From: Echinostoma caproni
Taxonomy: Eukaryota; Platyhelminthes; Trematoda; Plagiorchiida; Echinostomatidae
Length of the DNA: 64,000 nt
Direction of reading: 5' to 3'
Assembly: GCA_900618425.1 (NCBI GenBank)
Contig: UZAN01039370.1
Coordinates: forward strand, 228,521-292,520
Part shown: piece after piece, positions 1 through 10,000 of the stretch
Layout: the number at the start of each line of letters is the position of its first letter
Position numbering within the stretch: the first letter of the stretch is position 1
Notes under the pieces: model-generated
What the model was told of the DNA's origin: nothing
Databases searched by the model: none
Seen by the model: only the letters and a program-made list of their open reading frames with translations
Program-made: the position numbers and the translations under genes

Positions 1-1722
1 CATCCAGGACCATTTTTGGTGAACATTCACCGACTTTAAACGTTAGTATATCAGAGACAGATAATCTAGGTCGTTACTGGTAAGATTTACGTTGCTTTCG
101 GCTGTTCACGGTTGCAAACCGCCGAATTCTTGTACAAACCAGTACTCAAATTGTCATTTGTATATAATCTACCGTCATCGGCTAATGGATGTTGGGATTC
201 CTCATGCAAAATGATCTGCGAATTTCATTGCTACTGTTGTATTCCTGTTAAAATGTGCATCAATGCAAATCGCCCCATGGGTGTGTAACCGATGCACCCG
301 CATTGGATATGGTGAATAAAATTTTCATGCGATTACTGCAGTAATAATTTCGATTAAGTAACGGATGAAAGCGTAGGAATAACTGAACTGGTCTTTCCCT
401 CTGTGGATGTACTGTTTTACAAAGTAGCTATTACCGTTTCTAACAGACCAGAAGCAGCCAACCAGTCAAATGAAACACCAAAATGAACGCCTGAGACAAA
501 GAAAATATTTACTGAAATTTCAAGCATTTAGACATTATTTTTCTACTGTTCACCGCATCCTATAAAACAATTTCAGACAGGCTTGGACAGTTACAAACAA
601 ACCAGTTGTCACATAATTGCGTCTAATCCAATACCTTAGTGCACATTTCAAATTCCAAGTAACTGCATTTCAAAAGTGATTGTGATAGAACTAATAAGCA
701 TGTAGCAAATTTCAGAAATGGTTTTTTGTTTGCATCATTAGGGATGTTTTGAAAAGAAAACCAATACACAATGTTTGATCCAATTAGAAGATTGATGTCA
801 CTTGTAACCACGGGCTGCCGTCATCATGTTGATGACCACTTAAAACTATTTACTTTGATGCTGGATCATTTATCTTAATTTATACTTAAAAATATGGGAA
901 AGGCGATATGTAGTTAATTACCTACAAGACAGGTATTCAATAAGTTACAATAACAGAGAAGTTTTAGATGCAAGACAAAGAAGGCTTGTATTGTGAGCTG
1001 TTGGTAAATAACAGAAAATGTCCTAACGTTAATACCCTAGGCAGAGTAGTATTCAACTTGCATTTCGTGAACCAAACTGGTCATATTGTAATTTCGTTTA
1101 CCAAAATTTATCAATAACATAATAATAGGATATCACCGGAGTCTGCTTCCGTTATTTATGATAATTCAGCGCAAGAATTCTACGTGTTAATAAAAATATG
1201 TATCATGCTTAATTCTCATACAAATCTCATTCGTCAATTCGATGCATCTGTATTCCTTTCTAACCGTTGATCAGTCTGTTGCGTACGGACTTTGTTTTTG
1301 GCCGTTAAACGTGTTTTAGTATTGAAACTCACTACGCTTTCTTGACAGCTTAATATCAGGTCACCAATGCAACTATCCTCGATTTTCCGTTTTGCACAAC
1401 TGTGTATCTAAACCAGGTTATTCAACATTTACGAACTCACTTTAGATAATGATTCTTTATTGGATCGTTCAAAATGGCCGATATGGTCTTAGATACCGTT
1501 CTTTTGTTTATTTCAACTTTATGTTGAAGGAAACGAAAGGCACATGAACCAGGTCGATAAACTTTGGGATCATCCTACTTGGTTGATACTTGTTTCCAAA
1601 GTCCATTTCCAACTCATCAAATTAATCTTCAGCAGATAACAATATAAATAAATGTTTTTTTGGAAACCATCGGTTTTTAAGAAACCATAACATGGACGGT
1701 TTCATTCCCCGTTAACTGACAG
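1..1722. other. AT-rich DNA without a recognisable gene
   Basis: I see no conserved protein motif, RNA gene or long repeat here. The only open frames are short (for example 623-811 on the minus strand) and are of the size expected by chance at this base composition. It may be intronic or intergenic. A weak splice-based exon model begins at 1723. Confidence 0.5.
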
Positions 1723-2519
1723 TTCAGAATCAAGAACTTATCTCAAGGACATCAACCGCTGATTTTCTAAATGTAGCCACCAGTCTCCAACTGCAACTAA
1801 AAATGTAAGTTTACCACAATTGGCAATGGGAAAGCAATTTCCAGCTAAACCTCAATGAAATTATTCTTGGTGTATAGGTTATACTTTTGGAAAAACGGTT
1901 ATCCGGGTAAGAGTGGAAACTTGAACTATGAGACCAGGTTCGGTCCGACTCTACTGGTTGAATACGCTGACGAGTCAATGCGTAATGACAGTTTGATTAG
2001 ATTTATATATATATATATATATATATCTGTATATATATAGTTCTTATAGTTGGGTCACGTTTATCATATGCATCAAAATAAGTTGACAAGTTGAGCATCA
2101 TTGTTTTGTTTCACCGTCAAATCCGTATTTCTGCTTGCATGATACAATGAAAACTTCAACCCAGTTCTTCTGTGTAATTGTTAGTCGTTCATGTCTATGG
2201 GTTATAACTCGCGCAAGTACATTGGTGGAGGAGATTTGTGAAACTCTTCGGAATCTATCTGAACCACTCATTGAAATTATGTGAGCCAAACATAAGAACA
2301 AACTATGTTATTTATGCTTTTGAAAATAATATTCGAATCGGGTTCTCACATCAAATCAGTACAGTTTCTATCCAAGTCGACAATGTTCTTTATTTAAGTA
2401 ACGAAATTACGCCACGCGGAATAAATTTCTCGTGTTTTCTGTGGACAGCCCCGAGCGATATTCACACCTTTGCTTCCAATACTAAATCGGATATAGTACT
2501 CCCCGAAGGCATCAAAGTC
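1723..2519 (+). CDS. possible four-exon fragment of an unidentified gene
   Basis: Four short open segments can be joined without a phase conflict: 1723-1804 (before it TTAACTGACAG, after it GTAAGT), 2185-2280 (acceptor with a pyrimidine-rich run ending TTAG, donor GTGAGC), 2360-2397 (acceptor AATCAG, donor GTAACG) and 2449-2519 (acceptor CTGTGGACAG, donor GTGAGA). The joined frame would encode about 95 residues with no stop, including the stretches TLVEEICETLRNLSEPLIEI and PSDIHTFASNTKSDIVLPEG. No family is recognised. The lower half is also readable as one unspliced ORF, 2238-2534. Splice sites were picked by eye with several alternatives, so a chance chain is quite possible. Neither the first nor the last exon is identified, and a start codon is not proposed. 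Confidence 0.22.
2004..2039. repeat. (TA)n microsatellite
   Basis: A run of TA dinucleotides is interrupted once by CTG and followed by a second short TA run. It lies in the intron of the weak exon model described at 1723. Confidence 0.95.
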
Positions 2520-2680
2520 GTGAGAATTGATTGAATGTCCTTAGTTCACTAACAGTTGATGATTGAATGAACCACAGAATTCTATAAATCCAGCAACCTA
2601 AACTGCTATTTTTTATTTACGTCCGAATGACCGATCATGCACGAATGCCATTACGTTTTGCCAAGACACATCAAGCGTAA

Positions 2681-2869
2681 CCGCAATCCGTCTGGAACGT
2701 TTATTGTGCGCAAGGTTATAACATAGAATTTCATTGTTATTGGACATTTCGGTGCAAACTATGCAGGTGTCGGTTGAGCGACGGATATCCTTCTCATACT
2801 CATTTATGCGAATGTAATGGATGTAAGCAGACCGTGGATAAAATCAACGTTATGAACTGCATTGCGGAG
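2681..2869 (+). other. cysteine-rich open frame, possible exon
   Basis: One frame stays open for 63 codons between stops at 2678-2680 and 2870-2872. Its second half is cysteine-rich: FHCYWTFRCKLCRCRLSDGY is followed by LCECNGC. A GTAAGA donor-like site at 2869 and candidate acceptors at 2714, 2726 and 2766 would allow it to be an exon. The phase does not agree with the end of the segment at 2519, so I do not join them. No domain is recognised and chance is a real alternative. Confidence 0.2.
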
Positions 2870-2872
2870 TAA

Positions 2873-4262
2873 GAATCTCTGAATTTGACGATGTGCTATG
2901 TTTGATTGCCACGTGATGGGGCTAAACAAAAGAAGTAATAATCTGATTTGTAACCTCACACATTTGGCAATACTCTTGGCGTTATTAATACATGTTTAAG
3001 TTCGTAATCTCACAAAGTGACGCGTAATGCTGATATATACATTCAGTATTTTCAAAAGGCAGTTAAATAATATGAAGATCTCAAACGGCAATTTCAGGAG
3101 TGACAGTGGAACCAGATAATGTTGGGATATAGTTGGGTCGTTTAATGATTTACAGACCATGTTACCTTTGAAATGCGAGTAAGCTTGAAACAATATTTTT
3201 ATTAAATTACACAACAGTAATTTGCTTTGCCATTAGGTAATAGACTCAACAATGAAACAGCTGATTATGAATTATATGGAGTGAAGCTTGTAGAAAACAT
3301 TGGTCGGGGGCAACATATATGAGGCACGTTGAGAAAGCCTCATGGGTCGCAAAATATGTGCAGTGATACGCGTATTAATTTAGATGATCGATAATCCATT
3401 TTTACTTTAGCATTTGCTGGCGAAATACAAATGAGGATTGCATCAGCGTGGAACAAAAGGAAGTGTTTAGGTAATTTGTATTCCCATTGGTCATAGACGA
3501 AGCCAAAACTATTTTTCTCACAGTGGACACATGAAAAACTGCATGTATCTAAAATGTGTCCTTATGAAGAGAGCCAGGTCTATTAGAAAGTGTATCTGAG
3601 CAACTGCTTCTACTAATAAAGAAGTTTCTATTACAGTTACACTATAATCATACATTTTGAACCACAGTTCCTAAGTTTTGATCCCATCTGCTTCGAGTAT
3701 AGTTGAAAACAATTCATTCTTTAATGTTGAGCAATGATCAAGGTCACCTATTAGACGGAAATCCATGAAAATGTGTGTATCATGCGAAACTAGAAAATGT
3801 TTGCCCTTTCGGAATAAAACAAAACATTATGTGCTGCGTTTGACAATTCAAGCACTACGCAGGTGTGATTGGCTGAGAGACGAGAAGCGTTTCTGCCATT
3901 CGTTCATTATTCAAACGACTNGACTTACACAAACCTTTGATATGCGGACAAATTCATTCTCGTTCAAAATTAGGCACACAGCTAAAACTTAAGAAAAGTC
4001 GCCACGTGTGATGAAAGCCACATAGAAAATATCAGTGGTTTTCTATAACCTACTGTAACCTACATTGTCACTCATGGATTTTTATTATGAGCGAAATCAT
4101 TTTTAATCTGCCGTCTGTCAAAATGTGATTAAGTATGTATAGTGGAAACCCGACTTTTTCGGGGTAATTGAATTCGTTTGTCTTTACATCCTTAACACAA
4201 ATCACATAAATTCGTGTGTAATCCGACGTTGGAATTGGCTCACTTCAACCAAATTCTTGCGA
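2873..4262. other. no gene seen
   Basis: AT-rich sequence with one ambiguous base at 3921. A 23-bp segment at 3156-3178 is flanked by TTTACAG and GTAAGC and could be a micro-exon, but nothing else supports it. No repeat or motif is recognised. Confidence 0.5.
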
Positions 4263-4358
4263 TAAATATTTATTATATTTAATATTAATTATAATATTAA
4301 TTATATTATTATTATATTAATTAATATTTAATATAATATATATAAATAATATTTATAT
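4263..4358. repeat. AT-only low-complexity tract
   Basis: About 95 bases are composed almost wholly of A and T in irregular TAATATTAATTATA-like units. The tract is rich in self-complementary stretches and lies shortly upstream of the Penelope-like element remnants. Confidence 0.95.
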
Positions 4359-4610
4359 CCTTGGATGCAAATGGTATTTAAAAGCTGTTTCTTTGTTTAT
4401 AAGGTTTTATTGATAGAACGTCTGTCTCACTTTGTCCGAAGCGACTCACAAAATGGAAAGAAGCCGCATAAAGGAAAAGGAGAAATGGGTATTTGATTAG
4501 TAATGTTTGGTTGTGTAATTGGGTTAAGGTTCTGTGTTGGCATACTTTGAGGCTAACTGAACTTCGTTTGTGATGATCTTACGTAAAAGAAAGATACGAT
4601 ACCAACGCAA

Positions 4611-4887
4611 ATTTGCAAACAAGATCATTTTCAGTGTATCTTTACCATGCCATTACAACACAATAAATATGACAAGTCGCAGAACAGTCCAGAACTGTTT
4701 CGGGGAGTTCGATTGGTTAACACAAAAATCCAGTAATTGAATACGAGTATTGGCCAACGCCAGCTTGGTGCGGAACTTGATATAAACGTTTCTTTAGTAC
4801 GATGGAATCCTACGCTTGTTTCAAATGTTTGAATAGTACCACGGAGCTCATAATGAGAACACCTATTGGCAAACATGCTAGTTTTCA
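4611..4887 (-). repeat. inverted copies of the Penelope-like element's 3' terminal sequence
   Basis: Read on the minus strand, 4669-4611 matches 6622-6682 of the plus strand at roughly four positions in five (shared core ATATTTATTGTG.TGTAATGG, then ACTGAAAA). Minus-strand 4887-4806 matches 6660-6722 (shared core TTCTCATTATGAGCTCCGTG, then TTCAAACA). The two left-hand blocks are separated by about 140 bp not found on the right. Penelope-like elements are known to carry terminal repeats (pLTRs) in direct or inverted orientation, often with partial tandem copies, so I read these as inverted terminal repeats of the element starting at 4911. An independent inverted insertion is the alternative. 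Confidence 0.7.
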
Positions 4888-4910
4888 CTGTGACCGGTGA
4901 GGGTGACAAT

Positions 4911-5507
4911 ATCCCAGCATAGTTTTAAGGATACAACCGGGCTCAATGAAGCCTTGAGTGGCTTAAACATCAAAGACCGCTACAAGTTTTCGTTAGACGT
5001 CACATCTCTGTTCACGAATGTTCCGATCGGCGAAACAATTGATTATTTGTCTACCTATTTCGAAATTAAGGGGATTGACGTAGGCCTACCGACAGCCGAC
5101 TTAAAGGAATTGTTCCTGTTCTGCACTCACAATGTGCAATTCAATGAGAAAATCTATTGCCAGAATAACGGTGTGGTAATGGGGTCCTTTTATACCGATG
5201 TTTTCATGTTTCAAATATAAGGTGGTCTACTTAAAACATCTATCGAACAATGTGTTTTGTACAAACGTTACGTAGACGATATTTTGTCCGTGATGGAATC
5301 AATAACGGAGTGCCAACATATACTGGATCATTTCAATGCTGCGCATCGGAATTTGAAATTTACGATTGAAAGTGAGGCAAACAATCAACTAACATATTTA
5401 GATGTTTGCCTAACTCGTTGTGATCACGGTTCCATCAGGCAGTCAGTACACAGTAAGGCGCCTTGGAACGGACAGTACATTTTTTTCCGTAGCTTAATAT
5501 GAAGAAG
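4911..5507 (+). pseudogene. reverse transcriptase core of Penelope-like element (broken)
   Basis: One frame runs from 4897 to 5502 with a single internal TAA at 5218-5220, where a sense codon is expected just before the GGLLKTSIEQ segment. Palm motif A is in SLDVTSLFTNVPI, with the aspartate of LDV. Motif B is QNNGVVMGS, after which the usual PLGPVLA-like stretch is shortened to FYT, an apparent in-frame deletion of about four codons. Motif C is YVDD at 5269-5280 within KRYVDDIL. The following NQLTYLDVCLTR matches the conserved FLDV segment. Near 5490 the frame shifts so that LNMKKNLIL continues in another frame up to the insertion. The upstream ATG at 4897 lies in flanking repeat and is not a credible native start. 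Confidence 0.93.
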
Positions 5508-5520
5508 AATCTCATACTTT
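5508..5520. repeat. left target-site duplication of the SINE-like insertion
   Basis: AATCTCATACTTT is repeated as AATCTGATACTTT at 5967-5979, 12 of 13 matching. Removing one copy plus the insert rejoins the interrupted reverse-transcriptase reading frame, with NLIL on the left continuing into LANRARKICT on the right. Confidence 0.88.
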
Positions 5521-5555
5521 AGTGCGATGGAAATGTTTGTGATAACCAACAAAGA

Positions 5556-5600
5556 GCACTGGATAGCTGCTTCGTCCTGTTTTTGACTCATCAACAGTGC
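5556..5600 (-). ncRNA. degenerate hammerhead ribozyme motif
   Basis: On the minus strand the order is GCACTG (helix I), TTGATGA, GTC-loop-GGAC (helix II), GAAG, CAGCTATC (short helix III and the TC before the expected cleavage site) and CAGTGC, which pairs with the first GCACTG. The active consensus requires CUGAUGA and GAAA. Here the first core base is U instead of C and the last is G instead of A, so I expect little or no self-cleavage. The layout, with its minimal helix III, matches the hammerheads of schistosome SM-alpha repeats. Confidence 0.75.
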
Positions 5601-5619
5601 GTACTCCTGTGTCCCTGCC

Positions 5620-5675
5620 AAGACTCGAACGGCGATTCTTGGGTGTTGGGACTTCAAACCTTTTCCCTTGGGCTA
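5620..5675 (-). promoter_or_regulatory. internal RNA polymerase III promoter-like boxes (A and B) of the SINE
   Basis: Reading the minus strand, TAGCCCAAGGG (5675-5665) resembles the A-box consensus TRGCNNAGYNGG, and GTTCGAGTCTT (5630-5620) resembles the B-box GGTTCGANTCC. The spacing is that of a tRNA. Whether they still drive transcription is unknown. Confidence 0.6.
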
Positions 5676-5966
5676 CACAGTCGATGGTTATCATCTTCTG
5701 CAAAATGGCTCAATCGATTTAGATGGTGAATGTTTGGATTGGCCCATTCTAGTTTTTACAGGCACTGTAGATGATTTTGGGTGTGAGTTTCACTCCTTGG
5801 AAGGTTGGAAATTGTTGGTTATCACAAACATTTTCATCTCACTAAAATGCAAACAAACAGTGGAGAATTAACGATGTCCCAAGGAGTGAAACCCACATTG
5901 AACATTATCAACAGCGCCTGGTGCCTGTAAAAAGCCGAATGGGCTCTTCCAAACATTCACCATCTA

Positions 5967-5979
5967 AATCTGATACTTT
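5967..5979. repeat. right target-site duplication of the SINE-like insertion
   Basis: AATCTGATACTTT is the partner of 5508-5520, with one mismatch. The Penelope-like coding sequence resumes immediately after it. Confidence 0.88.
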
Positions 5980-6503
5980 GTTTGGCCAATCGAGCTAGAA
6001 AAATTTGCACGATGGACATACTGGTTGAGGAACTCCAAAATGTGCGGAATATCTTCATCCAAAATGGGTACCCGGAGAGGTTGCTGGAATCCAACGGCAA
6101 GAAGCATTTTCCAAGAGGTTAATTGCTGAGAAGAATTCTGTGTACGTTTCTTTACCATTAAAACTCGACACCTCGGCAGAGATTGTGCACAGAAACCTGT
6201 CAAATTCCATCAACAAAACTTTCTACGCGTCCGTGAGCATCACCCTGCGTGTTTGCGGAGTGGAGCAAATAAGTCAATCACAAGCGCTGTCGTGTTGTCC
6301 CTTGTCGACACTAATAACATTGTAAACGTGACCGAAGCGTTCCACCCCTGTAAACAGTTAAGAAGGGACGGCCTAGACACGTGCGGTTTCGCCTTCTAGC
6401 CACAGCAGAGGCAGTCTCCGTTCGTCTTCACAAACCCCTCTGTGAGCTCAGAAACATTTTGTGCAAGCACACAAGCTCCCATGGCCGAATAGCCGACAAC
6501 TGA
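5967..6503 (+). pseudogene. thumb, linker and C-terminal tail of the Penelope-like protein (broken)
   Basis: Three frames are needed. From 5970, ILCLANRARKICTMDILVEE and then NIFIQNGYPERLL match the reverse-transcriptase thumb and end at a TAA (6119-6121). From 6140, VSLPLKLDTSAEIVHRNLSN and then INKTFYA match the linker usually written LPFKGD...NRTF. From 6277, SLVDTNNIVNVTEAFHPCK and, after another shift, VRFRLLATAEAVSVRLHKPL match the conserved tail downstream of the endonuclease. The GIY-YIG segment itself, normally about 90 residues between linker and tail, is absent: only about 40 bp separate the two. The stop at 6501-6503 is the likely native end. Confidence 0.85.
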
Positions 6504-6740
6504 CCTGTCATAAAACATCGGAGCAACTGTCAATTGGGGACCAATTATGAAACAAACTCATCAATACTTTATATACTTTCCCTCTCTTGTTTTCCTTGTA
6601 AATGCTTCTTTAATACTGGTGATATTTATTGTGCTGTAATGGGATGATTAAGGCGCACTGAAAACGAGCTTGTTTGCCAATTGTTCTTCTCATTATGAGC
6701 TCCGTGCGACTGTTCAAACACGTGAACTGAAAATGTTGAC
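6504..6740 (+). repeat. 3' non-coding end of the Penelope-like element
   Basis: The sequence follows the C-terminal stop of the element. From 6622 onward it shares two blocks with the inverted copies at 4611-4669 and 4806-4887. It holds no open frame of note. The exact 3' boundary cannot be set by eye; 6740 marks where the similarity fades. Confidence 0.65.
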
Positions 6741-6961
6741 AGTGAAATATTGATTCACACATTAGCTGGATATCTCAATTTGCGGAAGCCCTCATGGTAA
6801 AAGCAGACGTCGGACAACCGAATAAATCTTCCGTACACAGATTATCGTGGCAACTAGAAACGTTCATAATAATCTTTGGTTGTCGAAGCTGCACTGTCTT
6901 CTAAGAAAGGTGTGCACATTATAGTTTTAAAATAAATACCATGCTTTATTGGCGAGCACGG

Positions 6962-7035
6962 ATAGTGGCGATCGAGTAGTACAGATCACAAAATCAATAA
7001 TCCGGATGGTCTGCGTTTCAGTCCCATTACCACCG
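6962..7035 (+). repeat. tRNA-like SINE head or tRNA pseudogene
   Basis: An A-box-like TGGCGATCGAGTAGT (6966-6980) and a B-box-like GTTTCAGTCCC (near 7015-7025) are spaced as in a tRNA gene, ending in ATTACCACC. The stems do not pair well enough for a functional tRNA. The layout resembles the second tRNA-like segment at 49293-49366. Confidence 0.4.
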
Positions 7036-10000
7036 GTTAATATTGCTCGTGTTTTGTTTTATGGCAGCCGGTCCTTCTTTCTTGAAAATTTCAGCGTTGT
7101 GTTCAATATAGAAAGAAAAAAGGAAAATAGGATGTATTCTTGGAGATAAATATAAAATTTGACGTTTCGCGTTAATATGGCATGCGACGAAGAATACATT
7201 TGAACAAGTCTTCGACCTAGTGCGAGAAAAACAGGAATTTTGCTGTGTGACGTACAGTGTCTCATGCGATTTGAGATATCCTGCCACAGTGTGAAGTTCT
7301 TTTAAGCAGATAAACTGTATGACGATGATGGATTCTCACGGTTGAGAAATCCAAGGATCCAATGCTAAAATAGATAAGTACTGTAAAGGATGCATAAACA
7401 AAGTTGGCGGTAGGTGCGAAAACAAAGTGTTTGAAACAATAAAAAGAACCAACATTCATCCACGGAACTACTTTCTTCATCACAATAAACGTCACTATGA
7501 CCTATTCAGACGTGGTATATCTGCAGAAAATAAATCGTTCTTACCCTACTGTTTTACCACATTAATTCCTGACGATGCACACAAAACTTGAACTCCTCTT
7601 AGATTATCGCAATGCTTTAGGCGAACAGATGGAGGACACAATAAACATTTCTGAGTCGTAATCTCTTACGTTAGGTAGGGTTCCGAATGCAATTCGTAAA
7701 AATGATCCATCAAAATCTCGTTATTCACCATACTTTGTTTCACAGAGTTGAAAAAAATTCGTTCCATGTGTAACGTTCGTATAGCCAATAACACTCACGA
7801 GATTATTGGAATATTTGAAATCATTATACAAAGTGTACAATCAAATATGAAGGGAGTATATATATATATATATATCAAAATCGATGAACCGTTCTTGCTT
7901 ACATACCGAAATATTGGAAAGAGGGAATCAATGCGGACTGCGATAACTAGATGACGACTGGGTGAATCTGTCAACATTACTAGCTGCACGGACACTATTT
8001 TGCGCCGTGTTATTTGATCAAAATACCTATTAATGTGAAAAGATATAAATATCTAAATTCAGTATGATTACCGTCCCTGAATGATATACACCGCGCAGAA
8101 GTGCATTGAGTACATCATTTGCGTGAACCTGAAAACAATACGCCAACAATTGTGATGTTACTCAATGAAAAGCAAATATTCAACTCCACATACTTGTCGT
8201 ATGGTGCTTTTCATTTAATTACACTAATCACTAATTATTTTGATTCTTTGAAAACGAAAAATGGTTTCTAAAATGGTTTCGTTTTCCCGTTGCAATATTT
8301 ATAAAATCCTAACTCATTCATCATATCAAATTATCACAACACAGAAGTATAACGCATTAATTTGTAATAAACTGAAGAAGTAAATAAGAAATGTAGATTT
8401 ATAATGTTTCTGTGGGGGGAAATCATAGACTTGTTTGCTTTCGTACATTTCCTCAACACCACCGCTGTTATGGTGTTTTTAGGAAAACGCGTAGTTAAAC
8501 CTTGAAATATGTTCCATGGGAACGATCTGTCACAAAGCACTTAGGCTGAAAATCACGCTCTCACACGATGGGATCTCAGCATTGATGGCGGAACGAAATA
8601 AAACGGAAATCAACTACAATGTGAAAGAATTTACTCAGGCATTATTTGATTTAAAATCCCTAAAAACAGTCGACGTTTTCTGGATTTTAGAATTGATATC
8701 CGGGTAACCTATGGACTGTTGGTGTAATGAACGAAACGCTCAAAAATGGCTGCCGCTGTATCTGTAGAAATTTCTCATTTCTTCTGTCAATGTTGTTTAC
8801 GCTAAACGTATATAGTTGCAAACTGAGAACAATATATTTCGAAATATTTTGCCTAATCTCTGCACTTTACATCAGTGAATATATATGAGGTTATCTTAGT
8901 GCCTAAGGCGTACATAAGTCCACAAGAATAACAAATTCGTACAAAACACCGTTCGTGGATGCTATCTTCATCCGGGATTGGTTTTCAGCTTCATTCTCAA
9001 ACTAAGCGAGTGAACCCAATACTGCCACCATTACTACCAGTATTGCCAACCAAAATAATTATTTTGGCACGTTACTTGATTACTTGCTTGATTGATTTGC
9101 GGCTTCATTTTTGGTCGAGAGGAATACAAATATCCTCAAATGAAGTAAGCGGGATACAGAAATCGGAAACTCGTTGCATTCACTCATTGTTATTTGCGAA
9201 TATGCAAACATATAAGCAATTACAGTAATCCTGGAAGTAAATCCTATTCTTGCTACCTTCATACAATTCAGGTGCCGTAATTGACATGAATATCGAGCAA
9301 GATGTTTGTACTATTCACAAACGTTTTCTTGTTTATCTCTGATGAGCACCCACACAAAACGGTCTTGAACTTTACAGTAAAATTATACCGGTTATTGTAT
9401 ACACGTCCTGTCATTTATCCGATGCCAATGACAAGATAATCGTCCTCAGTTATCGATTTACATCAGTCACGTTAGTTGCAATGGAACGGGGTTAGGTACC
9501 TAGTTCACTAATTGTTTACCAGTTTTAGGTGAAGGCTACCAACTTCCAATGGCTTCATTTGACTGGGTCACGTTTTCTTCCAAATATATGCCCTTTTAGA
9601 TAGACGGACATTGTTGAGCTGTTCGACTGCTTCGAATAACCGTTCCTTACGTTACTCAAGAAAACCTTACGCATTCGATCGCCAAATGTGAACACGAAAG
9701 AGTGGCGGTGCCCAAAATTCAACCTCATTTATTTGAATAACGGATCTATTTCCTTACCGATTAATCGACTGGAGGAAGCTCTTCCGATCATACGAGATTA
9801 ACCGAATGAATATAATAAAAACGGCTGGATAGTTTAAAGATTGAAGCCATTCTGTGTCTCAAATCTACCTGTCAGATATATACATTGTTGACGGAAATCA
9901 ATAATGAATCAGCTACATATCTGAGGACCAAATGTATACTATAACACGAAGCCTATGCTATCTCAAGTTTTGTTCACCTCAGTGTACTATGTGCCTCCTC

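Larger units (their letters stand above)
5521..5966 (-). mobile_element. tRNA-derived SINE-like element with hammerhead motif and fold-back structure
   Basis: This 446-bp insertion sits exactly between two 13-bp target-site duplications inside the Penelope-like coding region. Read on the minus strand it has a tRNA-like promoter (A-box-like TAGCCCAAGGG at 5675-5665, B-box-like GTTCGAGTCTT at 5630-5620) followed by a hammerhead-like segment at 5600-5556. This order is that of the SM-alpha SINE family described in schistosomes. Internally it folds back: 5521-5552 pairs with 5812-5843, and 5718-5800 pairs with 5879-5966, so one end module is present twice in opposite orientation. It encodes no protein and would depend on enzymes supplied by a LINE. 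Confidence 0.85.
4911..6503 (+). mobile_element. Penelope-like retroelement, 5'-truncated and inactivated
   Basis: The coding order is that of a Penelope-like element: reverse transcriptase fingers and palm (4911-5507), thumb (5967-6120), linker (6140-6235) and a C-terminal tail ending at a TGA at 6501-6503. Diagnostic motifs are SLDVTSLFTNVPI, QNNGVVMGS, YKRYVDDIL, NGYPERLL and ATAEAVSVRLHKPLC. The normal element also has an N-terminal part of the reverse transcriptase and a GIY-YIG endonuclease between linker and tail; the first lies beyond the truncation and the second is not visible. A later 446-bp insertion splits the thumb. Stops and frameshifts make it non-autonomous. Inverted terminal-repeat copies lie upstream, and the same sequence occurs downstream at 6622-6735. 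Confidence 0.93.

Noticed and set aside
1855..2040. Frame with KNGYPGKSG and EYADES, reminiscent of reverse-transcriptase motifs
   Set aside because: Only two short matches in the wrong relative order for a Penelope-like or LINE enzyme, with no flanking conserved residues.
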